The notes under the pieces: generated by a model
Seen by the model: only the letters and a program-made list of their open reading frames with translations
What the model was told of the DNA's origin: nothing
Database searches by the model: none
Shown: piece by piece, positions 1 to 7,279 of the stretch
Layout of the letters: each line of letters opens with the position of its first letter
Numbering within the stretch: the first letter of the stretch is position 1
Translations under genes and position numbers: made by a program
IMG/VR virus record: IMGVR_UViG_3300027708_000266
Location: 1-26,222 of that record
Origin: a virus
Length of the DNA: 26,222 nucleotides
Strand: one strand, 5' to 3'

Positions 1-1
1 A

Positions 2-445
2 GAATTATCAAACTACGACTACATCATTATCGACGGACCTGGGCGGACATCGGAATTAAATGGATTGATATTGTCGGTTTCGGACTTGGTCTTAATTCCG
101 GTCCAGCCGTCCCCCGCAGACATCAAGGCCGCTAGACGCCTAGTCAATACAATTCACTCACTACGGATCGAATTAGATACCACTCAGCCGATGGCTGCGT
201 TCGTAGTGAGCATGGAGGACAAGACCACCGAGATATCAAAACGAGCTGATGCCATGATTATCGAGAAAAATTACAACTTGCCCATTCTAGAGGCCCGAAC
301 CGCCGATCGGATTTCCTATGTCCTGTCGTACGAGCAAGGTAAAACCGTATTTCATAGGGATGACCTGGATGCAAAAAATGAGATGGGGGCGATAGCCATG
401 GAAGTTATTGAGATTTTTGAAAAGGAGACCGATGATGAAAAGTAA
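2..445 (+). CDS. parA: ParA-type partition ATPase, 5' end outside the window
   Basis: The frame is open from base 2, so only the C-terminal ~147 residues are present and the Walker A motif lies off the left edge. The visible part begins with a Walker B-like stretch (YDYIIIDGPGRTSE) followed by the ParA hallmark PVQPSPADI and a C-terminal helical region. This matches small ParA/ParF-type Walker ATPases that segregate low-copy replicons by binding the nucleoid and a centromere-binding partner. The next gene, overlapping its stop codon, encodes a ribbon-helix-helix protein, which is the usual partner of ParF-type ATPases. The alternative is another MinD/ParA family member, but the PSPxD motif and the partner favour partition. 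Confidence 0.88.
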   Translation, partial: ELSNYDYIIIDGPGRTSELNGLILSVSDLVLIPVQPSPADIKAARRLVNTIHSLRIELDTTQPMAAFVVSMEDKTTEISKRADAMIIEKNYNLPILEARTADRISYVLSYEQGKTVFHRDDLDAKNEMGAIAMEVIEIFEKETDDEK

Positions 446-623
446 ATCGAGCCATGAATTAACTAAAGTTGATGTCCACCCGCTTAACGTTAGGGTTCCG
501 TCAGATATATTTTTTGAGTACAAATCGCTATTAGCGAAGCAACGAAAAAATATAAAAGAGGAGATCATTTCCCATTTGTTAATGTACATAAAAGAAAATT
601 CAGAAAGGCCAGAAAATGAATGA
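435..623 (+). CDS. Ribbon-helix-helix DNA-binding protein, ParG-like partition partner
   Basis: A 62-residue protein with a short, polar, probably flexible N-terminus, a beta-strand near residues 17-21 (LNVRV) and two helices (about 26-36 and 40-54), the layout of a ribbon-helix-helix dimer. The family comparison is ParG of plasmid TP228, which binds the centromere and stimulates ParF. I chose ATG 435 because AAAGGAGA (421-428) lies about 7 bases upstream; ATG 432 is too close. The gene overlaps the ParA stop (443-445), so the two are translationally coupled. The centromere and any autoregulatory operator would lie upstream of parA, outside the window. Confidence 0.75.
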   Translation: MKSKSSHELTKVDVHPLNVRVPSDIFFEYKSLLAKQRKNIKEEIISHLLMYIKENSERPENE

Positions 624-802
624 AAAAAATTAAACGGACTGACTTCTTTCATGGGGAAAAAGTCACCGTTCTTAGTTGGAAAGTGTCAGGAAAAGGCGAA
701 TTTATGTCCGAGGTAAATGCTGGCCTTAAGGTGAAAATCAATGGCGTCATCTCGACGGTCCCAGACAACTGCGTAATTCGAGAAGTAGAGGGTAAGAAAT
801 GA
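620..802 (+). CDS. Hypothetical protein, 60 residues
   Basis: A small basic protein starting with MKKIKRTDFFHGEKVTV. It has alternating hydrophobic residues that suggest a small beta-rich fold. No family is recognised. It is held in the operon by ATGA overlaps on both sides: its ATG overlaps the stop of the ribbon-helix-helix gene, and its stop overlaps the ATG of the metallophosphoesterase gene. This coupling is the main evidence that it is real. Confidence 0.65.
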   Translation: MKKIKRTDFFHGEKVTVLSWKVSGKGEFMSEVNAGLKVKINGVISTVPDNCVIREVEGKK

Positions 803-1386
803 CAATCTACATCACTACGGACACCCACTTTAACCACGCAAAAATATTTGACTATTGCGATAGGCCTTTGGATTTCCAAGAAAAATTAAAATCGGGATTC
901 TCTAGGCTAACCGAAGACGATACGTTGATTCATCTTGGGGACATTTGTATTGGCCAAGATGCCGCCATGCACTCGGAATTCATCGTCCCGATCAAGGCCA
1001 AAAAGATTCTAATCAGAGGCAACCACGATAAAAAAAGTGCCTTTTGGTATGAATCTAATGGCTGGGATTTCGTATGTAATTCAATGGAGTCAATGTACTT
1101 CGGGGTTAAGGTCTTATTTTCCCATAAGCCTAGAGCGTGGGATGGAATTTTTGACATAAATATTCACGGGCACCTCCATGATCTAGGGCATCGTCCAGGG
1201 GAACGCGGTACGCGGATAAATCACCTTATCAGCCTAGAGTTCATGGGGTATGAACTCATAAGCCTAAAATCGATTCTAGAGCCTATTAAGGCGGCAATGA
1301 ATGAATATAAACTTGATCAAAAGTTTACTCAGTACAACGCAAACGATTTACCCGTAAATTTACACGCTCAGGAGCTTATGGGATGA
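799..1386 (+). CDS. Calcineurin-like metallophosphoesterase
   Basis: A 195-residue protein with the complete metal-binding motif set of the calcineurin-like phosphoesterase superfamily: D8-T-H10, GD at 47-48, GNHD at 74-77, SH at 108-109, and GHLH at 124-127. These residues bind a dinuclear metal centre and hydrolyse phosphomono- or diesters. The length is that of small single-domain phage and bacterial versions. The substrate cannot be told from sequence; nucleotide, nucleic acid or protein phosphate are all possible. The start codon overlaps the stop of the preceding gene (ATGA), and the next small gene overlaps its stop. Its position between partition genes and rusA suggests a role in nucleic-acid metabolism or host modification, which is inference. 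Confidence 0.9.
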   Translation: MTIYITTDTHFNHAKIFDYCDRPLDFQEKLKSGFSRLTEDDTLIHLGDICIGQDAAMHSEFIVPIKAKKILIRGNHDKKSAFWYESNGWDFVCNSMESMYFGVKVLFSHKPRAWDGIFDINIHGHLHDLGHRPGERGTRINHLISLEFMGYELISLKSILEPIKAAMNEYKLDQKFTQYNANDLPVNLHAQELMG

Positions 1387-1547
1387 CCGAATTTAAATAC
1401 CATGGTCTTGTATTGTTCGGTGTAACTCTTGGGTATTTCAGTGCTGCCGTACACCACGCGTCTATTGGTGGCTATATCAGATTCGTCATTTTTTATATTT
1501 TGGGGTCCATTTTCTGGAAGTTTGTTTATAAATGGGAAAATGGATGA
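1383..1547 (+). CDS. Small membrane protein, 54 residues
   Basis: The ATG overlaps the stop of the metallophosphoesterase gene (ATGA) and the frame closes at TGA 1545-1547. The product has two hydrophobic segments, about residues 8-23 (GLVLFGVTLGYFSAAV) and 32-49 (IRFVIFYILGSIFWKFVY), joined by a short polar loop with two His residues and ending KWENG. It is probably a two-pass inner-membrane miniprotein. No family is recognised. Early-region miniproteins of this sort may act in superinfection exclusion or in modifying the host membrane, but nothing here shows a specific role. Confidence 0.6.
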   Translation: MTEFKYHGLVLFGVTLGYFSAAVHHASIGGYIRFVIFYILGSIFWKFVYKWENG

Positions 1548-1577
1548 CCGCAAACAAGATGCGCCGGGAGGATTATT

Positions 1578-1876
1578 TTGACGAAATTAATCGAGTTCGT
1601 AGTCCAAGGAATTCCGGTTCCCTACGTAAGGACGACGCAAAAGCAAAAGTACACAAGCGTCCAGTTCAAGCGCTATCAAGAATATGCCGAATTGGTTCGC
1701 ATGGCGTTCATCAAGGCCCATTCGAAATACAAGTTGATATCCGGGGGAAGTGCCGCGCCGATATCGACAATGTCCTTAAGGGCGTACTCGATGCCCTCAA
1801 CGGAGTCGCGTACACGGACGACAAACAATGCACCCGCGCAACGGTCCAGCTATATCCGGGTTCGAGTCATTTTTAA
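1578..1876 (+). pseudogene. rusA: RusA-type Holliday junction resolvase, frameshifted
   Basis: The N-terminal half reads from TTG 1578, behind GGGAGG (1566-1571, 6-base spacing), and gives a RusA-like start (IEFVVQGIPVPYVR) followed by the YQEYAELVRMAF helix. The C-terminal half, with the catalytic RADIDNVLKGVLDALNG and YTDDKQC motifs (the Asp residues that bind Mg2+ in RusA enzymes), lies in the -1 frame and ends at TAA 1874-1876. Adding one base in the CCC run at 1717-1719 would join the halves as KAPFEIQVDI. Uncorrected, frame 0 runs on to 1889 without the catalytic motif. This is either a true loss-of-function deletion, a sequencing or assembly error, or less likely a -1 recoding site; no canonical slippery heptamer is visible. 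The intact product would resolve four-way junctions during phage replication or recombination. Confidence 0.8.
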
Positions 1877-1889
1877 CGAGGTTTTATAA

Positions 1890-2456
1890 ATGCGACTAAC
1901 CGATGATTTTGGATTTTTTGACGAGATTGATGTGATTAACAGAAGAGAGTATCTAGCCAAATTTGTCCAAGAATCCAACATGATCGAAGGTATCTCCATA
2001 GTTCACCCTGAACACATTACGGCTACCGAGAAATTTCTCAAGACGAAGAAGTTGACTATCGTCCAGATATTGAAACTAGCTAAAATATTGCAGGAGGGAT
2101 CTGGGCCAGGACTTTGTCCAATTGAGCTTAGGGATAAAACTGGGATGAATGTCTACGTGGGAGACTCCGAGCCGCCGCCGGGCGGTCCCAAGCTCGTGAA
2201 GAGGTTAAAAACATTTTTAAAACAATTGAACAACAAAAACATGACGTCTTATGATTCGCATTTGGTGTATGAATATTTACACCCATTAACCGATTGCAAT
2301 GGCCGTACAGGACGGGCTATTTGGCTTTGGCTTAGATCCCGAGAGCTGGCTAGATTGCCGTCGAAGCATCTTTTTTTACAGTCGTTCTACTACCAGACTC
2401 TTATAAGCAATAGCAAGCTAATCGACTTCGCCAATAAATTAAATTCCAATGACTGA
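1890..2456 (+). CDS. Fic-domain protein (predicted AMPylase) with N-terminal inhibitory motif
   Basis: A 188-residue protein with the Fic active-site signature HPLTDCNGRTGR at 131-142. The catalytic His131, Asp135, Asn137, Gly138, Arg139 and Arg142 are present. Two positions differ from the consensus HPFx(D/E)GNGRxxR: Leu133 for Phe and Cys136 for Gly. Residues 29-34 (SNMIEG) fit the inhibitory motif (S/T)xxxE(G/N), so this is a class II-type Fic protein whose Glu33 would block ATP gamma-phosphate binding in cis. Fic enzymes transfer AMP or other phosphate groups to Ser, Thr or Tyr of target proteins. GAGG lies 8 bases before ATG 1890. The next gene overlaps the stop. The target is unknown; host modification, anti-defence or a toxin role are possible. 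Confidence 0.88.
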   Translation: MRLTDDFGFFDEIDVINRREYLAKFVQESNMIEGISIVHPEHITATEKFLKTKKLTIVQILKLAKILQEGSGPGLCPIELRDKTGMNVYVGDSEPPPGGPKLVKRLKTFLKQLNNKNMTSYDSHLVYEYLHPLTDCNGRTGRAIWLWLRSRELARLPSKHLFLQSFYYQTLISNSKLIDFANKLNSND

Positions 2457-2757
2457 CAAATACATTTTAAATGGGCGCAACGTCGTCCCCGCAGAAGACC
2501 TCATTACATGGGCGAAATGGATGGAAACCGCCGACCGCCAGATAGCCTTTACTCGCCTTGATGATTGCGAGATTTCAACCGTGTTTTTAGGTCTAAATTT
2601 CTCGCTTCTCAACCCGTCTCAACCCCTACTGTTTGAATCTATGATATTTGGTGGAAACAATGACGGGTACCTACGTTTGTATCTGAACATTGACGATGCC
2701 GAGTTGGGACACAAGCAAATCGTGGCGGGGATCAAGCTGGGACTTCTAGAAACATGA
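2449..2757 (+). CDS. Hypothetical phage protein, 102 residues
   Basis: The protein begins MTDKYILNGRNVVPAEDL and contains ADRQIAFTRLDDCEISTVFLG and PLLFESMIFGG. I recall similar small proteins as uncharacterised, widely shared phage genes, but no biochemical function is known to me. It is soluble, acidic and has no membrane segment. Its ATG overlaps the 3' end of the Fic gene by 8 bases, indicating coupled translation. Confidence 0.75.
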   Translation: MTDKYILNGRNVVPAEDLITWAKWMETADRQIAFTRLDDCEISTVFLGLNFSLLNPSQPLLFESMIFGGNNDGYLRLYLNIDDAELGHKQIVAGIKLGLLET

Positions 2758-2769
2758 TTGTGTTTTAAT

Positions 2770-3000
2770 ATGGACTCAAACGAATTCCGAATGGCGGTTA
2801 TTCACTGTGTCAACTGGGTCGGTGCCAAGGAAGCAATAGACGAAGCCGCCATCTATATAGACCTAGCAAATAAACGAATTATGGAATCAGATTCAATATG
2901 GCTTCCTGAAGCTGTTCCCATTCAAGAACAGGTTGAGACAATCCCGAACTCACAGCATCCTGAAAGTCTGGTTGAAGCTCCGAATGCCAATCACAGCTGA
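2770..3000 (+). CDS. Hypothetical protein, 76 residues, last gene of the plus-strand operon
   Basis: I chose ATG 2770 over the in-frame TTG 2758; neither has a clear ribosome-binding site. Residues 1-45 look helical (EFRMAVIHCVNWVGAKEAID) and the last 30 residues are polar, rich in Pro, Glu and Asn, and probably disordered. No family is recognised. The gene ends at TGA 2998-3000 and overlaps by 10 bases, tail to tail, with the last gene of the minus-strand operon. Confidence 0.5.
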   Translation: MDSNEFRMAVIHCVNWVGAKEAIDEAAIYIDLANKRIMESDSIWLPEAVPIQEQVETIPNSQHPESLVEAPNANHS

Positions 3001-3362
3001 GTTTCGACATCTTTAAGAATCTGGTTCATCGCCGATACCGAATCATCTACTAAACGTCCAGCCCATGAGGTTGGAACAATAGGGCAGCACTTCTGAATAT
3101 ATTTTATCGCCAATAACCGTTTTTCAGAGCCTAACTTATCTGGAAATTTTGCCTCAATCCACCGAATCACGCGCCGGGCGGCCTCTTTTTCGTCAGGTGT
3201 CGTTAGCCTAGACCTCAGATAGAACAGGATTGGCCCTTCAATGGACATAATAGACGATCTTAGTTTGTCCGCGATAAGAAATGTGGTTAAGCTGACACTC
3301 GCGACTTTAAGGGCAAATGGATGGCCTAGTATAAATCCGACGACGTTCTGTAAAAATTGCAA
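2991..3362 (-). CDS. Putative holin, LL-H type
   Basis: A 123-residue protein with one N-terminal hydrophobic segment (about residues 7-31) followed by a charged helical domain. The C-terminal part (RLLAIKYIQKCCPIVPTSWAG, then LVDDSVSAMNQ) resembles the cytoplasmic domain of LL-H-type phage holins, which typically pair one membrane segment with a helix ending in an (E/D)xAVxxxN-like motif. The start is TTG 3362 behind GGGAG with 6-base spacing. It follows an endolysin-like gene and closes the late operon, the usual place for lysis genes. A holin would form the membrane lesion that times lysis. It could also be another membrane-anchored lysis accessory protein. Confidence 0.55.
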   Translation of the reverse strand: MQFLQNVVGFILGHPFALKVASVSLTTFLIADKLRSSIMSIEGPILFYLRSRLTTPDEKEAARRVIRWIEAKFPDKLGSEKRLLAIKYIQKCCPIVPTSWAGRLVDDSVSAMNQILKDVETQL

Positions 3363-3379
3363 TAGAGACTCCCTTTTTT

Positions 3380-3793
3380 TTAGGCCAGTCTAACAACAAC
3401 GTCAATTAATTTAAAACGATTTAAAAGAAGGTTCATTGTGTAATAAAATTCAGCGTCCGGCGTCTGAAGCCCAACGCATCCCAATGTCCCTGGAACATTC
3501 CCATCCCCATGAATTCCAATCCCTGATCTTGTCGTCTGAAATTTCGGAATCAATGCCATGAACCACGGGAATGAGTCTCGCTTGTATGCGACATTCTCGG
3601 ACGTATCAGGAAGGCGGCTAATGGTGGTCGATTTCCATTTGCCTAATGGTAACGGCCCCAGCCCCCACCCACCGGATTTAAATGGCCATGAGGCGAATAA
3701 TAAATCGCCGACCAACAGATTAACGACGCCTTCCGCCAACTTGGCCTTTGGGCCATCGGAAATTTTCTTTATGACGACCTCAAGAATAATCAT
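3380..3793 (-). CDS. Putative endolysin with L,D-transpeptidase (YkuD-like) active site
   Basis: The 137-residue protein has GIHGDGNVPGTLGCVGL at about 93-109, which fits the HxxG...(S)xGC(I/V)xL arrangement of YkuD-fold L,D-transpeptidases, with His95 and Cys106 as likely catalytic residues. The usual SHGC is TLGC here, as in short phage and bacterial variants I recall. The fold acts on the peptide stems of peptidoglycan; a phage version would cleave or remodel crosslinks. There is no signal peptide, so export would depend on the neighbouring holin. The start overlaps the preceding gene by ATGA. The assignment rests on the motif and on context; no lysozyme or amidase is seen elsewhere in the window. 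Confidence 0.65.
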   Translation of the reverse strand: MIILEVVIKKISDGPKAKLAEGVVNLLVGDLLFASWPFKSGGWGLGPLPLGKWKSTTISRLPDTSENVAYKRDSFPWFMALIPKFQTTRSGIGIHGDGNVPGTLGCVGLQTPDAEFYYTMNLLLNRFKLIDVVVRLA

Positions 3794-4020
3794 TTTTTAA
3801 GCCATAAGCTTATTATGATCCCGATTACACCGACCAGAATCCCAATTAGCCAGCTCCGTGATTGTAACTGCCACGCATGGAGAGTCGCGGAAAGATCATC
3901 TAGCTTACCCATAAAAACTTGATGAGCATCTATAGCCCCCTTTAAGTCTGAATCATGGCCCGAAACACGTACCTCCAACACTGCTACACGCCCCTCCATA
4001 GAGGCCGGAATAGGCGCCAT
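3790..4020 (-). CDS. Small coiled-coil protein with C-terminal membrane anchor (XhlA-like lysis accessory)
   Basis: The 76-residue product has a heptad-like helix (RVAVLEVRV to LDDLSATLHAW, about residues 11-50) and a C-terminal hydrophobic segment WLIGILVGVIGIIISLWLKK (57-76). This is the architecture of XhlA/haemolysin-type phage lysis accessory proteins, N-terminal coil inside and C-terminal transmembrane anchor. It lies immediately before the endolysin and holin genes, and its start overlaps the stop of the fibre gene by one base. It could alternatively be the holin itself or a spanin component. Confidence 0.6.
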   Translation of the reverse strand: MAPIPASMEGRVAVLEVRVSGHDSDLKGAIDAHQVFMGKLDDLSATLHAWQLQSRSWLIGILVGVIGIIISLWLKK

Positions 4021-5015
4021 TATTCGTTTGTCCCTGGAAGCATATACACGGAAAGTGAAGATGTATTTGTTAACCCCATAGCCAAATCCAATGTACCTCC
4101 GGAATTCTGATATCCGAAAACCGTAAAATAGTCTCCAGCGGTAAGTCGTCTAATTACATTGATAGACTGCGTCGTATATTGGCCACTTACAACCGGCAAA
4201 CAAGTGGATTCACCTCCCCATATCCCAGACCCATTAAGCTGCATATATAGACGTCGATACCCTCCTGCCGCCCACTGCCACGTCGCATACATATTGATTA
4301 GATACCACCCAGTTTTTGATATCGTAATTCTTCCCGTATTTACGGAAGTCGAATGGAGTGACCCAGAATCCCAATATTCACTATTAAATGTGATTAAAGT
4401 TCCTGTTGAGTCGGCAAATGTCTGAGATGCCGAATTATAAACACTGCATGATGGCTGCGTGCTCAAAGTCAATGTCTGTGCGATATTAACATCGGCAAAA
4501 GTATTATTTGCCTCGTTCAAATCCGATAAAATTAAAGATGTCGACGAAATCGCATATCCGATTGGCTTTGCGTAGGTCGCGGGCTTTGAAAGAGTAATGG
4601 CTCCGTTGGTATCTAGGTAATATGTTTCCCCATCGTCCAATCCAGAAAATGAGTCATATTGAGTCCTCGTGACATTGGCCGTTTCATTAATTAAAACAGT
4701 TGATACCACTATTCCTAGGAAATTTTTAATCCCAGCGGCGGTTGCGCTTGTGGTTTTGTATGCCTTATTACCAGATACCCGGACACAATTCCCTGCGGTT
4801 AAATTCTCACCGGCGATAATAGCTACATTTGATCCAGGAAACCCCGTACAGTTTGATATATCTGCTACCAACGTATCAGCCACAATATCCCCAAAAGTGA
4901 CATCGTAATCGGTAGTAAAGAAACTGATTATCTGGTCGATATTCGAGTTCCAATCGACGCCATTGAGCAATGTCCCCGTGTATCGTGATAAGTCTGACAG
5001 GCTTGGCGTGGACAT
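4020..5015 (-). CDS. Tail fibre or spike-like protein with C1q-like C-terminal domain
   Basis: A 331-residue protein. The first ~45 residues (LSDLSRYTGTLLNGVDW) look like a virion-attachment segment. Residues ~50-180 are a low-complexity beta region (AGENLTAGNCVRVSGNKAY, GLDDGETYYLDTNGAI) of the type seen in phage fibre stalks. Residues ~190-331 resemble a C1q/TNF-like jelly roll: ITFNSEYWDSG, GRITISKTGWYLINMYATW, LTAGDYFTVFGYQNSGG and a final strand LSVYML. Such domains trimerise at fibre tips and often bind receptors. It lies between internal virion genes and the lysis cassette, coupled to both. It is the best receptor-binding candidate here. Confidence 0.7.
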   Translation of the reverse strand: MSTPSLSDLSRYTGTLLNGVDWNSNIDQIISFFTTDYDVTFGDIVADTLVADISNCTGFPGSNVAIIAGENLTAGNCVRVSGNKAYKTTSATAAGIKNFLGIVVSTVLINETANVTRTQYDSFSGLDDGETYYLDTNGAITLSKPATYAKPIGYAISSTSLILSDLNEANNTFADVNIAQTLTLSTQPSCSVYNSASQTFADSTGTLITFNSEYWDSGSLHSTSVNTGRITISKTGWYLINMYATWQWAAGGYRRLYMQLNGSGIWGGESTCLPVVSGQYTTQSINVIRRLTAGDYFTVFGYQNSGGTLDLAMGLTNTSSLSVYMLPGTNE

Positions 5016-7279
5016 TATTTTTTCCTCCTGCTCATAAATGCGTCGTATGGATTTGGGATAAGTTCGGCGGACTGGGTTCTTGTGGCTAATGGAGGGGCAA
5101 GTCTTTTGATTAACTCACCGACCGGCTGGCCCACTTTGTTTAACCCGGAAGAAATCGCTGGCAATCGCTGAATCCCTGCGGCCATAAGTCGGGGAGACAT
5201 AATTGGGGCAACCGCGCCTCCCGTCTTTGAAAGGATTGCTACTCTAGCAAGGTTTCCAAAGCCTTCTCCGCTCCCTGAGCCACCTCCCTTGCCGGGAAGC
5301 TTCTTTTGAAACGCTTCGGCTATGTTTTGATCCATAACGGGATCAATGAATTTTTGATCTGGGGCTCTGGCTTGCAATTCGTCCAAATTTCCCAAAACTT
5401 CGGGGGTCTGCGATTCGTATCGAGAAAGAATACTACGGCCACCTTTTTGGTTAGCTAGCCCTGAAAGCTTATCAATAAAATTCTTCTCGTCGATTACTGA
5501 TTGATGTAGCTGCGGAATGTCTGTCTCTGTCGGTAGGTGTTTTTGTGGAAGGAATTCATTTGGCATTTTCGGCTTGCTATTTTCAAGAATCCGCATGCCC
5601 GAAAGATCATCGAATTGCTCTAATGCAGCTACTTCCCGAGGATTTAGCTTCCCAGCATGATATTTTGAAATAATCGACGCCATTGACTTGTCGCTTACAT
5701 TTCCACCAATCGCAGTTTGAAGGTCTTTCACGACACTCATAGAGTCATTGGCCTGAGCCAACTCTGGTGATATTTCCCTGACTTTTTCATTTAGGAAATT
5801 ACGGACATCCTTTAAATGGAATTCTCCGCGCCCAGTGATGTCGTTAATTTGATGCTTTGGCCCATATTGTACAAAATCATCGATTTTAGAAATAAGGGAG
5901 TCCATTCTCGCTACGGATATAGGCAAATTAACTTCTTTTATACCTGCCGAGTCTAGGTTAACCCCATTAGGTCCAAATCCAAGAAGTTTGTCCACTTCAC
6001 CCTGAGAAATGACTTTCCCGGTCGAATCAACAAACGCTTTTTTCCCCGAAAGTTCCGAATGTAAGTTGTCCAGAAAATTCAATTCTTTATTTGATAAATG
6101 GCTTGCCTTCCCCGATGGGTCGACTATCGTGACGTCATTAATCTTGTTTTTTACAAAGTCAGCCGCAGATTTAGAAGTTTCTGGAGAAACAAGATTGTTC
6201 TTTGCAGACTTAATCAATCCCTGCTCTGCGGCACCTACATTAGCCCCGGCATCCGATTGCAACTTTTTGAATGAAGATAATGCCATCGCACCAGCATTGT
6301 TGAAAATCGATCGATTTTCGGCGGCTACTCTTTCAGCCTCTTTTTTAGTTAGGCCCTGCGTATCAATGATAGCTTGTCGGTTCGCCGCATTCGCTGCACT
6401 TATCGAGTTTTTATTTCCGGCCTTCGTTTCCGAAACAGACCGGGAATAATCAGAAAGCTTGGTATCCAACTTTGATTTTTCTGCGTTGTAGATATTTTGA
6501 GCCGTCGAAGCTGCCTCGTCATAAATCTGTGTTGGATGTTCCCAGCCTGGAGGGAATACAGATTTTCCGGCAAATTCACGCTCGACGGCGGTCTTCATTT
6601 TTGGGATACCGACGCCTGAGCCAACGGCGGCTGTGTCCCTCAATAATCCAGGTATGAAACTAGCTAGTTTCCCCGCCAGGCCAATACCTCCGGCGGTAGT
6701 TCCAGCTATAAGCCCTTCCTTAGTACCTTCTCCAACAGCCTGCCCTAGTGGCTGGCCATTTATAAGTCCTTTGGCAGTAGCCGAGCCTCCAGATATCGCA
6801 AAATTCGACAATATTTGTTTTAACAGGTTACCTTCTGGAGCTACGGCATATGGGACAGATTCAGCCAATGCAGAGGCGGCTAATCTTGGGTTTTGTGCGG
6901 ATGCGTTAGCCGCAATAGGGGCCATAGCTGGACCAGTCCCGCCAAGTCCCTCCAGCATGGCCTTTATTCTCGTAGCGGGAGATACCTTAGCCGGAGTTTC
7001 TGTCCTTTCATTATTTCCACCTATCAAATCCATTAGCCCAGAAATAAAGCCCGTCGATTCCTTCGGCGCTGTTGGTGCTCCAATAGACGCGACCTTATAT
7101 CCTGGCCCGGCGTCTGTGGAAACCTGCGAGTTACCAGATTCTGTATCGACAACGTCTTTATATTGGCCAGGATTATGGCTGACAATGCTTTGACCAAGCT
7201 CGGCATCATCCATATCGTCATACAACCCAGGATGCTTGTCCCGAACCATTTTCCCTACATCCGAAACGGTTCGCGTCAT
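5015..7279 (-). CDS. Large putative internal virion (ejection) protein, 754 residues
   Basis: The N-terminus has a short paired motif (MVRDKHPGLYDDMDDAEL then NPGQYKDVVD, about residues 11-45) that recurs in large phage virion proteins. Residues ~115-225 are Gly/Ala-rich and weakly amphipathic (GLIAGTTAGGIGLAGKL), which could associate with membranes. Residues ~250-360 are coiled-coil-like (AAENRSIFNNAGAMALSSF and nearby), and the rest is mostly helical and polar. There is no enzymatic motif. Its size, place after the tail-hub gene and helical character fit the ejection proteins of P22-like phages, which leave the virion with the DNA and form a conduit. The start overlaps the preceding gene by ATGA. 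Confidence 0.6.
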   Translation of the reverse strand: MTRTVSDVGKMVRDKHPGLYDDMDDAELGQSIVSHNPGQYKDVVDTESGNSQVSTDAGPGYKVASIGAPTAPKESTGFISGLMDLIGGNNERTETPAKVSPATRIKAMLEGLGGTGPAMAPIAANASAQNPRLAASALAESVPYAVAPEGNLLKQILSNFAISGGSATAKGLINGQPLGQAVGEGTKEGLIAGTTAGGIGLAGKLASFIPGLLRDTAAVGSGVGIPKMKTAVEREFAGKSVFPPGWEHPTQIYDEAASTAQNIYNAEKSKLDTKLSDYSRSVSETKAGNKNSISAANAANRQAIIDTQGLTKKEAERVAAENRSIFNNAGAMALSSFKKLQSDAGANVGAAEQGLIKSAKNNLVSPETSKSAADFVKNKINDVTIVDPSGKASHLSNKELNFLDNLHSELSGKKAFVDSTGKVISQGEVDKLLGFGPNGVNLDSAGIKEVNLPISVARMDSLISKIDDFVQYGPKHQINDITGRGEFHLKDVRNFLNEKVREISPELAQANDSMSVVKDLQTAIGGNVSDKSMASIISKYHAGKLNPREVAALEQFDDLSGMRILENSKPKMPNEFLPQKHLPTETDIPQLHQSVIDEKNFIDKLSGLANQKGGRSILSRYESQTPEVLGNLDELQARAPDQKFIDPVMDQNIAEAFQKKLPGKGGGSGSGEGFGNLARVAILSKTGGAVAPIMSPRLMAAGIQRLPAISSGLNKVGQPVGELIKRLAPPLATRTQSAELIPNPYDAFMSRRKK

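Noticed and set aside
1544-1577. ATG 1544 overlapping the previous stop, opening the frame that later holds the RusA catalytic half
   Set aside because: The N-terminal part of that frame reads as basic nonsense (RRVRSPRNSGSLRK-like) opposite a RusA-like sequence in the other frame behind a better ribosome-binding site.
6009-7193. Long plus-strand open frames opposite the 754-residue virion gene
   Set aside because: They are antisense shadows rich in Pro, Ser, Phe and Ala, without ribosome-binding sites, on the strand opposite a continuous operon.
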